Of a DNA stretch of 64,000 nt, positions 41,801-51,082 are shown one piece after another. The stretch's first letter is position 1, and each line of letters begins with the position of its first letter. Origin of the DNA: Cyprinodon diabolis (taxonomy: Eukaryota > Chordata > Actinopteri > Cyprinodontiformes > Cyprinodontidae); the NCBI GenBank assembly GCA_030533445.1, contig CM060081.1, positions 31,570,111-31,634,110 on the forward strand. The letters are read 5' to 3'. Position numbers and translations under genes: made by a program. The notes under the pieces were generated by a model. The model saw only the letters and a list, made by a program, of their open reading frames with translations. It had not been told where the DNA came from and ran no database searches.

Positions 41801-44800
41801 GGCTGCTAGGAAGAAGTTTGTTCAGCAGAAATAATTCCCAGAGCTGCAATCAGGGTTCATATACAGGGTCTAGAAAAGTCTAATTTTAGGCCTTTCCCAG
41901 GTGTGTAAGTATGTACACAAAAAGTGTATAGAAACAAATTATTCCTTCCATAATACATATCTTTCCTGTTCTCTATGTATAATATCTATCTTTCTAATTT
42001 CATTAGTTTTATGAGTTCAAACATCCGCCTGATGCAGATTTTATGAAGTGCATTCATTACGACAATAAACCTAATTGAAATGGACCAAGATCTCTGGAGG
42101 GAAAATTTTATATTTTAATATGAACTGAATACACTTTTAGTAAAGCAAGAATCATTCGATTTTTTTCTTATCATATAAATCATTTTCTTTCATGATTTGT
42201 TTAATTAGAAACAGTGCACATTAATCAGCATTAGTGCAATATGAGGCAATGCAAAAAATGCTTGAATTATCACAAAAATCAGCAGCATGATTCCTTTAAC
42301 AACTTTTTTTTTTTTTTTTTTTTACGCTAAACCAGTTATGGGGTGTTTTAGAACAGGCAGACATTTAACCATCTTGAATACAGAATACATAAATACAGAA
42401 GTACTACACCACATACTTCTAAATCTAGTTTTTCAATCATCAAAAACAGGAGTTTTTTTTATAAAAAGCAAATTAGACCAAAGAAGGGTTATCCAATATA
42501 TGAACAATTGTCAACAATCAGATGTGAAACTAGTTGCAGGGCTGCAACATCTCAAACAGACCGTGGCACAAACTGTTTACATCTGCTCTGCTGTCTGGAT
42601 GGGCACTCTTGGGGATTTTAGATATTTGTAGACTTTTTCTTTTCCCAAGCGCCTCTATTATCAATAATAAATTATTAATTCCCTCAAATATGTACTTTAA
42701 AAATTCAAAGAAATCAAATAATTTAACATTGGAGGATAGAAAATGCATACACAGATACTTACGATAGAGACAACCTGCCTCTCCATTGAGCTGAGACCAT
42801 CCAGGGCAACACTTGTGTACAGTGTGAAAATCCTGTTTGTAAACCTGTCTGTATGCTGTGTAATACGCTGTCCTGTAAACATGAGAAATATTTAGTTAAG
42901 AACTTTAAAAGGCATGGAAACAATATATATGGAGAAATATAAGGACTAAATATATAAATTGGTTCTCAGTAAATATTTTTTTTTTTAGTTGAAACAACAA
43001 AGTAATTCAGTTCTACAGAAAAAAAAAAGATTTAATAAAATGACATAATTAAGTTAATCTTTTAAATGAAATAACAGGAAATAAAAAATAAAAAAATCAA
43101 GAAACTAGCTTTAATCAGTCGTTAGTTAGAAATTATATCAGCTGGTTTATTCCTAACTAATTTACCATAAATAAGTTCAGGCAAAAAAGTTAAAATAACA
43201 CGGGTTGTCCCAAGGACCACTCACACAGAGTTTATAAATGCCGGTAATTATCAGCTATGATTTTGACATGAAAACAATAAATATTGCACTCAACTGGATA
43301 AGCCTCACCACTAGACACAATTGGTGCTCAAGGCTTCACTTCTGCAGAAAAAGCTGATGAATCCAATTTAAAGTAGGCTTTTTAAGAACAGCCGAGGAAA
43401 TACTGAGAGGATGTAAACCTTTATCATAGTGAAGTTTACCGGGGGACGTTAATGAAATACGGTTATTTTTCCTTCACATTGCACTGGTAGACCATCTTAT
43501 AAAACGGACGATAGATGGAGAAATATAACAGTATTTCATTGATAACCATCTGAAGTAAAAAAAAAAAAAACTAGGTTTTTTAAGCAACAGAAAAACTGAA
43601 TTATTTACTTTTTGATTAATCACAATAAAAAAATTGTCTGGTAAGTTCTTAGACTCTGTTCTAAAGCTGATGTGACAAATCATAGCATGGGGGTGGGACT
43701 TTACAATTACACTAGAATTACCATTAATGCAACAGCTTCTTTCTGTAAGCATAGCAATCAATATTGCAGCCACAGCGGACAAATATTTTAAGAATGTTTT
43801 GTATCACATCCCCATTGAGCTGGATATATCTTTAAAATTTCAACAACTAGCAGCTGTCAGAGATTTTTTTTTTTACATTTGTAGTTATCTGTAGAGAAAC
43901 AAGAAAGCACCTCAGAGAAAATATCACTTTGATCTCCATGTTCCGAGGTTAAATGAATGCACCATTTATTCTATTCTATACATAATTTAGAAATCCAGAT
44001 CTTTTAATCAAGGCTACTTTATGTCATGATCTTCGCAGTGATGACTGGCCTGATTACTCATTTAATTCAGGACTCTCTGGGTGGTTCCTGCCTCATCCTT
44101 TGGGCTCGGACTGAACGATAAGACCAGGTTAGTCACTCACATGTTCACAATCATCCTGAGCCAGACAGACATAGTCACTAACCTGTATTCTCCTCCTGCA
44201 GAGCTTCCTGCCTTAGAGGCTTACACTGTTCTTTACAGTTCCGTCTTAAATAAACATTTTGTGAAACCTAACTGTCTCCCTGCTTTGAACACAGTCCTTT
44301 TGCTCTGAGTATGACATTATATCATGTTTGTACAAGAAGGATTTATCTTATTTTAGCAAAAGAAAAATAAGTAAGTGTTGCATCAATCAAAACTAGAATT
44401 CACAGTAAAATCTAAGAAAATAACTGGAGACCCGAATGCATAAAAGTGGCAAGAACCTTCAAGATTTAATGAGCCTTTGTGTGGAAGAAAAGACTAAAAT
44501 AACATCTAGGGATGCAAGACATGTCTTTATTTTGTCTAAGCTGGGAGTCTCTTCTTTCACTAAGTATATTTATGTAACCCCTTGCTCACACTGGCTCCGG
44601 TGCGGTTACCGAGCCGATGGAGACCGCAACTCCCACACACCCCCTCTCACACCGCCCTTTTGACTACGGTGCGGTGTGGCTCTGCGGCTCTGGCAACAGG
44701 TCCGGAGATTTAACAGAAGTTCACTTGAGTTCACGTAACTTCACGCGATAACACGGCCCAAATAAGGATATTTGCGAGAGCTTGTTGCGGAGGGCTCCGG

Positions 44801-47800
44801 CACACCGCAAGGATAGCTTTCTTGCGGAATTTTCTGCAGCGCCGGAGTGTCTCGGTAACCGCAGCCGGACAGCTCAGCAGCCGGTGAGAGAGGTTTACGT
44901 CTTTTTAATGACTTGGAATCACTGCAGCGCCGCACCCACCGCACCGCAACGGTAAGACCGGAGTCGGTGTGAGCCTGGGGTAAGACTGTCAAATACTTCA
45001 TTTTTGAAACACAAAACTTAAATTCAGGAATTCATTTTTTATGTTTTATTTATGCCTTGGAATAACTTTAAATATCAATTACCTGTGTTAGGACGTTAAT
45101 ACCTATAATGCTGTTAAAAATGTAGTATACACTAACAAGAAATGTGGTCAATATTTTCCCCTGCTGACAAAGCTGTGGAACTGAAATGTTATTTAAAATA
45201 CATTTACTTAACTATTGAAGCATTTAATTTCAGTCATGATCCCCCTTGTTCCTAATGATCAGAGAATTGGGTTTCTAAGGTAGATTTGTGGACTGAACCT
45301 AGTTTTCCCAGGCTTGTAATTCTCGGGCCATGCTTGGTGGAGGCTGTAGTTTAGCGAACCTCTCATTGCTCGACTCACATTATACATTTAGTTTATGGCA
45401 CATAATTGCTGCTTTTGGTGCCATCAAAGGTACTTTTGACTTTTTGGATGTGGTAAATAATTCAGAGTGATGGATCAGGTGAACTTGCGTAAACCTCAGA
45501 AGGAAATGCTTCCACTTAAAGGAATGTCAGCAGCAAAGAGGAGAGTTAAATAACAGGTAAAGCCTCTGAAGAGGTAGCATTTACCTTGCATTTAACTCTA
45601 GAGCAGCTCTAAAGAGGAAGCCAGAAAACAGAAAGCTGCATCTCATCCTTTCTTGGATTAAAAATTAAGACGTCCTGGATAAAATATCAAAGTAGGCTTA
45701 AACATGTGACCATGCATAGCCCATGAATGAATGTTTTCCTCCTGCCAGGAGTCAGCAGGAAACTAACGGCATCCCCTTCAGGAGATGTTGGATTTGTTTG
45801 TTTAAGAGTAGACTCACAGCCTTAGAGTGATGAAAGGGAAGAGCAGACACACTGCAAATGAACTGTGTTACTCACCTCCTTTCGTATCCCATGCACCACA
45901 GTTGCCCTGCACAGCCTTGCTTCCACACTTTAACCATGCGTGTGAAGGCCTGCACACACGGCTGCCTCTGGGCAACCAGAGTCACCTCCCTCTCTGTGCA
46001 CACATTGGGCCTGGAATGAAAAACAGCAGGGAAAATACTTAACGTCAAGATGTTGTACTGTGTTTCTACAGATGTATGGACGGCAGAAGGAGGAAATTTA
46101 TGAAGGCTTCCGGAAGAGTTGTAAGAAAAGATAGATGGGCAAAGCTCATGTCAGACATTTAGTTCAGTTGTTGATAGAGTTATGCCTGGAAAGTAATTAC
46201 CTGATTCTGTGAGACATCTTAAAGACTCAAGGTAAATTCCTTACTCATGTTTCAGAATAGTAAAGCCCAAAGACTTTCCTTAAAATCTGAATAAGAAATT
46301 ATGTAACAGACCGAGATAAGCAGTACATCATTGGAAATGGAAGAAAGATTTATATATATTTTTTAATGTTTTTTAATGAAGATCAAGTAAAGAGTTTTAA
46401 AACAAAGCTGATCAGGTAATAATTAACACTCTGAGCCCTGAACTTTTCATAGACCTGAAAACAGAAATATCATCATGACTTAAAGCTTTAGTTTTATAAA
46501 ACAACCAATCATGCCTCTGTTAAGTCTGGAGGAGCTGCATCTCTTTTGGATGAATCTATTGACGGGGCAGCTATTAGTTCTGTACTCCACAAATCTGGTC
46601 TTTATCAGACAAATAGAAAGAAGAAAAACTTCTATGGAGTTTGACACAAGTCATTGGAGGCAAAGCCAGCATGCAAACCAAGGTACTGTGGTCTGATGAG
46701 ACTGAAACTGAAGCTTTTAATGCAAAACCCTATGCCTGGTTAAAAACTATTGTTACACATATTAGCCTGAATGCAACATCCCCAAGGGGAACATGGTAGT
46801 GGCAGCATCATGCTGCAATGAGTTGGGAAAGCTGAAAAAGCTGCTTAAAGTTGATGGGCATATTAGTGGAGCTTAATACAGGGTAAATGTGGTAGATTAA
46901 ACAATATATCTACTTGAATATCAAAATATATTGCTGGAGAGAAGATAAATCAAGTTAAACTTGTTTTCACAAACAACAGAAAACAAAGATAAGGCTATTG
47001 CTACTGACTTAGCCCTCCGGAAAGTCAGTTTCCCATGTGGTGGCCCCAGAAATTAGTGCCACACTGGGCAAAGGAAAACACTCAGAGGTTGTCAGTTTAG
47101 GTCTTTTTCAAATTCAACTAAATCATTGTGTCTTCTCTCCAGGTCTTTCCAGGTTTGTGTACATAAAACACAGAAGAAGCTCGTCAGCCTAATCAAGGCA
47201 GCTCTCACCTTTCCACCTTCGCAGGTGATGCATTTGCTGCTGCAGGACATTATAGCACCAGAGAGGACAGCTGCACTGCTATTTCTTCTTCTCAGCTAAA
47301 ACCATTCAAATATGAAGGGAAACCTTTGATTACCTTTAATTAGGGCAGGTGCTAATGTTTTAACCAGAGAAATATCCCATACCTAAAGCTAGAGCAACAG
47401 AGAAAATATTAGATCAATATAAATAGTTGTGTTATAATGGTCTAGTCAAAGCCCAGACCTACATAGAGTTGTAGCTAAACTTGAAATTTGATTTAACCTG
47501 TCCAAATCTATCCAAAGCAATAATAATTTTCAAACGTTTAAGTTGCTAAATCTGCAAAGCTAACAGAGATGTAGTGTTGGCCTATCACATTAATTATTTA
47601 GTTTTAGAGCCCATGTATTTTTTCTTAAAAGTTTTAGGCCAGGTGCAATCAGACAAAGAAATAAGGCAACTTTTTCCTCCCTCAGGTGAAACTGTGTTCT
47701 AATCTGATTTAACTTCTTGCAGCAAAAAGTCTGTACAGGTCACCTATCTGGAAAGTCTAATCACAAAAAGTGCAACACAATCTTTAAAACAATTTCTTTT

Positions 47801-49269
47801 GTTAAATAAACCTTCTAAGAAGCAGGTAATATTGGTATGTGTGACGATCAGCAGTGATAACATCCAGCTGTTCATCTCATAAACAACAGAAACCACTATC
47901 TCCTCCAGCTGTAACTACATATGATGGCATAGTGTCATGAAAGAACTTAATGTTACAGCACACTGTCTCTTTATTTGAGCGGCCAAACCCACTTCTAAGA
48001 GTTTGAGATGCATAAAGTGTGTGGAGTGAATAACTAATATCAAAGGAAAAATGCATAAAAGAACAATTATCTGCACGATAATTTGAATGTATCATTATTA
48101 AAGAGGGGTGGGGATGCTAAGTAATAACTAATGAGCTATACTGCCATATTAACTTTTCTCACAAAGTACTCCTTTGGTATTCGTATTTGTGTTTATGCTC
48201 CATTAGATCATAGTAGATATGGTGGCTGTTCACACCATGCCAGGTATGGTGGGAGGTTTCTTCCAGTTTAAGAATACATGCATGCTCAGTATGAGGGATT
48301 TCTACAGTCAACAACTCAGTGCAAACCTGAGTTCACCGTTACAACATGCTTATCCAGGGTTGAATGCTGTTCCAGTCAGTGATTCGGTTCAATCTGCTTA
48401 GTTTATTATGAGAATGTTATAATGATTTTCCATGATAACCTGAATTTGACAGCCTTGTTTGATAATTAGGATAAACTTTGAATCTATATTGTATTTTTGC
48501 CTTGGAACCTGTCTGTAATTTGATTGAATTTACATTTTTAAGCGCCTTGAAACATTTGTTGTCAATTGGCATGATAAATAAATGTCGGAATTTAATTAAA
48601 ATGTTTTAGTTAAAGGTTAGTTAACTGTTTGCTATTCCAGGAGTCCTATTTTAGCAATAATAAACTTTTAAGACAGAGCAGCCTTAGGAGATAGGCTTAA
48701 TGGGCTTATAATTCTGCAGCTCTCTTATAATACGACTATAGGAGGCGCTATTCTCTATCTGCACCTTCCTATTTATATTGTTTTCAATTTCTTTTCTCAA
48801 TATTCAGATTCTCAATCATATATGGAAATAACTTCACTGACAGTAACATAATTTAGTGAACAAGCTGGGTTGTTTACTATTTAGTCATAGTTTTTATGTT
48901 TGAAATTATTTTTAATATAGAAATAAAGTAATTTATGATCAAATCAAAACGTCATTGAAGGATTTGGGATTTTTTCTAACAAAGTAGAATTTTATTTCTT
49001 TAGTTATTTTACAAAAAGGAATCTAAAGAAACTATTTGGAAACAAAACACTAAACCTTTTTTAAGCAGCAGTAACAGATGAGTCTTTTAAACTTGAAGAA
49101 ACTGTTAAGAATCAGTTATTATGCTACAGGTTAATAAAGGTAAAACTGTGATGTAGATAAAATCAGTATTTACTTACATATGAGGTTGGAGATTGCTGGC
49201 AGTTGTGTAGCCGAATAAATAAGCTTCTTTAATAAATACTAAATAAAAAGAAAATAAAAAGATATCCAT
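5763..49269 (-). CDS. megf6: megf6, 5' part (signal peptide, EMI, two EGF domains); continues past the left edge
   Basis: Five minus-strand exons join in phase: 49269-49178, 46010-45876, 42872-42763, 33747-33643 and 5885-5763. They give 188 codons plus one base. The product begins with a hydrophobic leader (residues 1 to about 24), then an EMI domain (about 32-112, with cysteines at 35, 49, 64, 70, 97, 98 and 110), an EGF-like domain (115-147) and a calcium-binding EGF domain (148-188). The domain order and residues such as RQPCVQA, YRQVY and CFNGGQC match vertebrate MEGF6 (multiple EGF-like domains 6), a secreted or extracellular-matrix protein whose molecular role is poorly known. The rest of the EGF array must lie left of base 1, because I found no further EGF exon in 1-5762. 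Introns are large, up to 27.8 kb. Every donor is GT and every acceptor AG. Whether this is a megf6a or megf6b copy cannot be told here. I am confident of the family from recalled human sequence, not from a search. Confidence 0.9.
6010..6130 (-). pseudogene. Decayed Tc1-like transposon fragment
   Basis: The plus strand reads ATTTAGCACCATCCATCCTC, then later GATGCTGCCACCACTGTGTTT. This wording recurs in the antisense strand of old fish Tc1/mariner copies. No intact frame or inverted repeat remains. Assignment rests on recalled sequence similarity. Confidence 0.45.
9085..9195 (-). repeat. tRNA-derived SINE-like fragment
   Basis: The minus strand contains GGGTTCAACTCCCAAC, which resembles a tRNA B box, followed by CTTATGCTGCATGTCGTACCC. 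The same B-box-plus-GCTGCATGTC layout occurs in the repeat at 35985-36165, so these look like two members of one SINE family. No cloverleaf supports a functional tRNA. Confidence 0.45.
11668..12297. mobile_element. hAT-like non-autonomous element, 630 bp
   Basis: The left end is CAGTGGTGGAGCTAGA and the right end reads in reverse as CAGAGGCGTAGCCAGA, so the termini are imperfect inverted repeats of the CAG...CTG type seen in hAT transposons. The flanking octamers are AGTACCAG (11660-11667) and AATACCAG (12298-12305), an 8-bp target duplication with one mismatch. GGCCACCCC blocks recur near both ends. No transposase frame remains. Confidence 0.7.
13610..14190 (+). pseudogene. 3' end of an L2/Rex1-type LINE
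   Basis: The plus-strand frame to 13929 encodes RVVRTAEMAPLPPIKDI, then SRARNIINDPSYP, LLPSEKRLRSRC and NSFFPAIRQLN before a stop. This matches the conserved C-terminus of L2/CR1-group reverse-transcriptase proteins. The 3' tail carries ACGAAATTTCGTT and AATAAACTC. The 5' part is missing, as is usual for 5'-truncated retrotransposition. The frame is broken upstream of about 13700. Confidence 0.7.
14192..14250. repeat. AT-rich dinucleotide repeat
   Basis: An imperfect TA repeat directly follows the LINE tail at about 14190. It may have grown from the element's 3' simple-repeat end. Confidence 0.7.
14564..14593. repeat. Perfect 30-bp palindrome, followed by GT/CA repeats
   Basis: AGAGTGTGTGTCTTT is followed immediately by its exact reverse complement, with no spacer. 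A GT run (about 14625-14643) and a short CA run (14646-14655) follow, so the locus can form both a cruciform and a second GT/CA hairpin. Confidence 0.85.
15481..15711. mobile_element. Small inverted-repeat element (MITE), 231 bp
   Basis: Bases 15481-15505 (GCTGGGTCTGAACGTCCACC...) and 15687-15711 are inverted copies over 25 bp with a single mismatch. No coding frame lies between them. The target duplication is unclear, so the superfamily is not assigned. Confidence 0.6.
22240..22910 (-). pseudogene. L2-type LINE 3' fragment with a GATTA repeat tail
   Basis: On the minus strand, 22902-22729 encodes LLSKLTSIIDNTSHPLHQTV, then LRHPVCKKERYRRSFIPAAT, ending in a stop. This is a conserved LINE reverse-transcriptase C-terminus. 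Its 3' untranslated part runs to the pentamer repeat of GATTA units at about 22243-22266, the usual tail of this family. It is 5' truncated. Confidence 0.7.
23299..24136. repeat. LTR-like repeat bounded by TGTCATG and CATGACA
   Basis: The 838-bp block starts TGTCATGG and ends CATGACA, with an AATAAA near 24060, as expected for an LTR or LTR-like unit. The flanking pentamers CCTTT and CCGTT differ at one base, so a target duplication is only suggested. No protease, polymerase or envelope frame is visible. A shorter relative lies at 44022-44316. Confidence 0.45.
24137..24451. repeat. Repeat-like segment split from 27719-28120
   Basis: GC-richer sequence between the LTR-like block and the fold-back element. 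It appears continuous with 27719-28120 once the fold-back element is removed, because CCTCTGA is present at both junctions. No frame is recognisable. Confidence 0.35.
24472..24521. repeat. Tip hairpin of the fold-back element (left)
   Basis: Bases 24472-24489 (ATGTACCTCCACTACGTT) and 24504-24521 are perfect 18-bp inverted copies with a 14-nt loop. The counterpart at the right tip is 27649-27666 with 27681-27698, with one mismatch. Confidence 0.85.
25255..26640 (+). pseudogene. Broken LINE: RNase H domain and C-terminal zinc knuckle
   Basis: From 25264 one frame reads SDGSKNLKG, FTAEMVAV (25370s), VVVCTDSKAVLESIQ and WVPAHEGVKGNEKADKLAK. These carry the Asp, Glu, Asp and Asp positions of an RNase H domain, as found in I-group non-LTR retrotransposons. 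After an inserted element the frame resumes at 26325 with MIRLRVGHTY and a Cys-His knuckle, CEGCGEIENVEHVLMNC. Stops at 25261, 25351, 25729 and 25735 show it is dead. No endonuclease or reverse transcriptase precedes it. It sits inside the fold-back element. Confidence 0.75.
25781..26279. mobile_element. TTAA-flanked MITE, 499 bp, inside the LINE remnant
   Basis: The ends read AGCTACAGTGTGTAA and TTACACACTGTAGCT, perfect inverted copies, flanked on each side by TTAA (25777-25780 and 26280-26283). Removing the element and one TTAA rejoins the LINE frame between the RNase H domain and the zinc knuckle. TTAA duplication is typical of piggyBac-type insertion. There is no transposase inside. Confidence 0.8.
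27719..28120. repeat. Repeat segment related to 44022-44316
   Basis: Both this block and 44100-44316 share AAGACCAGGTTAGT, GTCACTAACCTGT and an AATAAA-containing tail ending in TTGACA or TATGACA. This is the right-hand part of a repeat interrupted by the fold-back element. Confidence 0.45.
32140..32240 (-). pseudogene. Possible decayed Tc1-like fragment
   Basis: TCTGGACTTTGACTGGGCCA at 32177 is a phrase common in antisense copies of fish Tc1/mariner relics. The minus strand reads WPSQSPDLNTNEN, the block around the third catalytic residue of Tc1 transposases, with the Ile before the Glu changed. Surrounding sequence is too decayed for boundaries. Confidence 0.4.
33643..33747 (-). CDS. megf6: megf6 exon 4: EGF-like domain 1
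   Basis: This 105-base exon is flanked by CTCACGCAG and GTACGT. It encodes MCSYGVCFNGGQC, then LCDCPAGFNGPSCQY, a six-cysteine EGF-like module (115, 120, 126, 134, 136, 145). It is the counterpart of the CFHGGRC and CHCPPGFQGPRCQY module that follows the EMI domain in human MEGF6. It starts mid-codon and ends one base into the Asp codon of the next domain. Confidence 0.92.
35985..36165 (-). repeat. tRNA-derived SINE
   Basis: The minus strand carries GTGGTTAGTGGACACGACC (A-box-like) and, downstream, GAGTTTCAATCCGG (B-box-like). GGTCCTTTGCTGCATGTCTC and a pyrimidine-rich body follow. This layout is that of a tRNA-derived SINE copy with decayed promoter boxes, related to 9085-9195. Confidence 0.55.
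37845..37915 (+). repeat. LINE 3' scrap
   Basis: CTGGGAGCGCCTTGGGGTTC, then GGAAGAAGATGGCTGGATGG, resembles the 3' end of abundant fish LINEs that finish in a GATG or GGATG simple repeat. It is too short to classify. Confidence 0.45.
40071..40629. mobile_element. TTA-flanked MITE with a nested SINE
   Basis: The left end CACTTTACAATAA and the right end TTATTGTAAAGTG are inverted copies, flanked by TTA on both sides (40068-40070 and 40630-40632). Imperfect inverted similarity extends about 60-90 bp inward. A 3-bp TTA duplication fits PIF/Harbinger-type insertion. Bases 40291-40526 hold a later SINE. Confidence 0.65.
40291..40526 (-). repeat. tRNA-derived SINE with an L2-like tail
   Basis: On the minus strand a B-box-like GAGTTCGAGCCCC is followed by GGGTCTCTGAGCAAGACCC, then a tail with TTCATTTCGTCGCTCTGTAC and AATAAAAGC. 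The tail resembles the 3' end of L2 LINEs, which would supply the retrotransposition machinery. It interrupts the MITE at 40071-40629. Confidence 0.6.
42763..42872 (-). CDS. megf6: megf6 exon 3: second half of the EMI domain
   Basis: This 110-base exon is flanked by a TTTACAG acceptor and a GTAAGT donor. It encodes TAYYTAYRQVYKQDF, then KCCPGW with the adjacent cysteines 97-98 typical of the end of an EMI domain, then GEAGCLY. Human MEGF6 has the same layout (YRQVY, CCRGW, EEGCL). Confidence 0.92.
44022..44316. repeat. Short LTR-like repeat, TGTCATG to TATGACA
   Basis: This 295-bp unit has inverted tips and an AATAAACATTTTGTGAAA stretch near its end. It is related to 27719-28120 in its second half. 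It has no coding content. Confidence 0.45.
44578..44980. mobile_element. GC-rich TAA-flanked MITE (PIF/Harbinger-like), 403 bp
   Basis: The left end is CCCCTTGCTCACACTGGCTC and the right end reads in reverse as CCCCAGGCTCACACCGACTC. TAA lies on each side (44575-44577, 44981-44983). A 3-bp TAA/TTA duplication is the Harbinger signature. Base composition is strikingly GC-rich against its AT-rich surroundings, with recurring CACCGC and GGTGCGG words. No transposase is present. Confidence 0.65.
45876..46010 (-). CDS. megf6: megf6 exon 2: first half of the EMI domain
   Basis: The acceptor TTCATTCCAG ends at 46011, and the exon closes on AG before GTGAGT. Its 135 bases encode PNVCTEREVTLVAQRQPCVQ and on to WCMGYERR, with cysteines 35, 49, 64 and 70 spaced as in EMI domains. 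It enters and leaves in the same phase as its neighbours. Confidence 0.92.
46500..47540 (+). pseudogene. Decayed Tc1-like transposon in two parts
   Basis: GGTCTGATGAGACTGAAACT near 46690 encodes the WSDE.T block around the first catalytic Asp. GGCAGCATCATGCTGCAATG (about 46802) matches the GGGSIMLW block. AATGGTCTAGTCAAAGCCCA (about 47437) matches the WPSQSPDLNP block before the catalytic Glu. Frames are shattered and 46930-47390 is unrelated, suggesting a later insertion. Confidence 0.6.
48482..48600 (+). repeat. RTE-type LINE 3' tail
   Basis: AAGCGCCTTGAAACATTTGT, then TGTCAATTGGC and ATAAATAAA, is the usual 3' end of an abundant fish LINE. It is the same family, in opposite orientation, as 51083-51930. 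Confidence 0.5.
49178..49269 (-). CDS. megf6: megf6 exon 1: start codon and signal peptide
   Basis: The ATG at 49269 opens 30 codons plus two bases, ending at a consensus GTAAGT donor (49177). Residues 1-13 are strongly hydrophobic (Phe, Leu, Ile rich), and a Lys-Glu pair at 14-15 interrupts the leader. A TTAS stretch after residue 21 offers a cleavage site. The final bases AT join the first G of exon 2 to make Met31, giving HMPNVC, which parallels GMPHVC in human MEGF6. That junction fit is the reason for choosing this exon and this start. Bases 49270 to about 49560 upstream would be the 5' untranslated region; I see no clear TATA box there. Confidence 0.75.
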
Positions 49270-50081
49270 TTCCTCTTCCAGGACGTTTTCTCAGTCAATT
49301 TTTTTTCTCAAAGTTCATTTAGGAGCATACTTCAGTTTAACTAATTAGTCACCACCAGAACATAAAAATCCAAATCCTCCACCTAAAGAAAGTTCCAAAC
49401 AGCGTAAAAGTTGGTCCACGCAGGAAATCGGCAAACCATCCCAGCGTCCCTTCTTCTGCTCACAGCTGGTGTTTGGCACTGAAGGGAAACTTTGCAGCTC
49501 ACCTATAACTCGTGTCTGCAGCTGCTGAAATGAGGGATAAAACCTCCCATAGGATGGCTCTGCACGTTCCTCTCACTGGGCTGTTTGGAGAGGGTCGCGT
49601 TCTATCCAAACCTTGCATTCTGGGAAAGCCACAGGAGATGTGCGCACAAGTGGGGATCAGATCAGAGATCCCAGTAGAAGTGAAATAAAAACGTTTACAG
49701 TCAGTTTTGGGAATAATTTACACAAATGCATTGGTTCTTTCCTCCGGAAAAACAAATCCCCTTCGCCTGAGAAGCTCTATATGGTCGTGGATCGTTCACG
49801 TATCCAGGACATTGCGCGTACTGGTTCGCACGATTTAGAATAAAGGTATGGTGAAACGGTGTCTCTATCAAGCTTAAAGTTTGGGGGATATTTGCGGCTG
49901 CAGCAGTGGGACGTCTGCAGCGTAAAACAGCTGATGGAGCAGAGAAAGGGTCAAGAATCTTATCTGGTCACTGCTGCTCTCCAAACAAAGTCTGCATTGC
50001 CATCATAGGTGTTCATGACCCAGAAGATTCTCGGGTCAGAACAGCTTTACCAGCTTTCTGCCAGCAGTGTTCTGAGGTCTG

Positions 50082-50083
<2 letters not shown>

Positions 50084-50171
<88 letters not shown>
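50084..50171. repeat. TA dinucleotide microsatellite, ~88 bp
   Basis: Uninterrupted TA units, self-complementary and likely polymorphic in length. Open frames over it are artefacts of the repeat. Confidence 0.95.
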
Positions 50172-50177
<6 letters not shown>

Positions 50178-50576
50178 CATACATATGAATTTAATATATG
50201 CACAAAAGCTAAATGAGGACAAGACTTGTATATTGAAGAACAATGATTAAGATACCTGTAAATCACTAACGAATAAACAGAAAGTTCTATAATTGTTTTA
50301 AAATAGTAAAACTCCTATATTCATTTCAAGCTGAGCTTCTAGACCATATTTACCAGGGGGTCTAAGGTTTTTTCTTCTTTCATTGGGGCACATAGCAAAA
50401 GATTAACACACACACAAAGGGGGAATTATATCACTTAGTATATTAGGTGAGCCAGGAAGCCAACCCTTAGCAAAAAGTAGTTTATTCAACTATACTAAAA
50501 GGGCACTAATTTCATACTTAAAATCAGGCAGCGCACTTAGAGTTTACTTATTCTAAACTATATTTCATATACTTAA

Positions 50577-50660
50577 CAATAGTATAGTCAAGTGTACTTG
50601 ACTATACTATTGTTTACTTTATTGTTTACTAAAGTATACTTTAAGTATACTTTAGTAAAC
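50577..50660. repeat. Two adjacent near-perfect hairpins
   Basis: The first (50577-50612) has 16-bp perfect arms around a TGTA loop. The second (50624-50660) has 18-bp perfect arms around one base. Words such as AGTATACTT and CAAGTACAC recur to about 50800. This looks like the core of a palindromic MITE family, but I cannot place the outer ends. Confidence 0.8.
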
Positions 50661-51082
50661 TTAAAAATGTTCCAATTTAGTTTGAAGAAGTATTACTTTA
50701 GTAAGACTTCAAGTACACTAAAAGTACATTGTTTGGTATACTTTCTAAACTTATACTTAAGTATTCTTAATAGAATATACTTCGAGTATACTACTTTTTT
50801 GCAGACCCATGATATAACATGAAAGCTGTGGTCCTATCTTAATATGGCTGAAGCCTAAAGTAACATATCTGAATTTGAATTCAGAATATGAATATTTGAA
50901 TACATAATTTATTAAGTTAATTGTAAAGGTAAAAGATTAAATTGGTGTAATGAGCCGATCAGACAGACATCAAGTCTGATTTTTTTGCATTTTTATTTCC
51001 ATTAATGCTCAAATTTGAACTTAAAATGTATTAGATGATGAGGCCAATAATTTTTTTAAAGACAGAAATATTTAAGCCATAT

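Larger units (their letters stand above)
33748..42762. other. megf6 intron 3 (9.0 kb)
   Basis: Holds a SINE-like repeat (35985-36165), a LINE scrap (37845-37915), a poly-T run (about 38425-38453), a TTA-flanked MITE with a nested SINE (40071-40629) and a 21-base poly-T near 42302. Open frames here, including 116 codons at 41687-41337, show no domain, splice support or codon bias that I can recognise. Confidence 0.55.
42873..45875. other. megf6 intron 2 (3.0 kb)
   Basis: Contains the LTR-like unit at 44022-44316 and the GC-rich TAA-flanked element at 44578-44980. The rest is AT-rich with no supported exon. Confidence 0.55.
46011..49177. other. megf6 intron 1 (3.2 kb)
   Basis: Contains a decayed Tc1 copy (46500-46900 and 47395-47540) and an RTE-type LINE tail (48482-48600). 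No exon can be supported. Confidence 0.55.

Noticed and set aside
49613..49843. Plus-strand frame upstream of megf6
   Set aside because: No start context, splice site or domain support; it overlaps the presumed megf6 promoter region.
50013..50266. Minus-strand frames of alternating Tyr-Ile
   Set aside because: Translation of the TA microsatellite.
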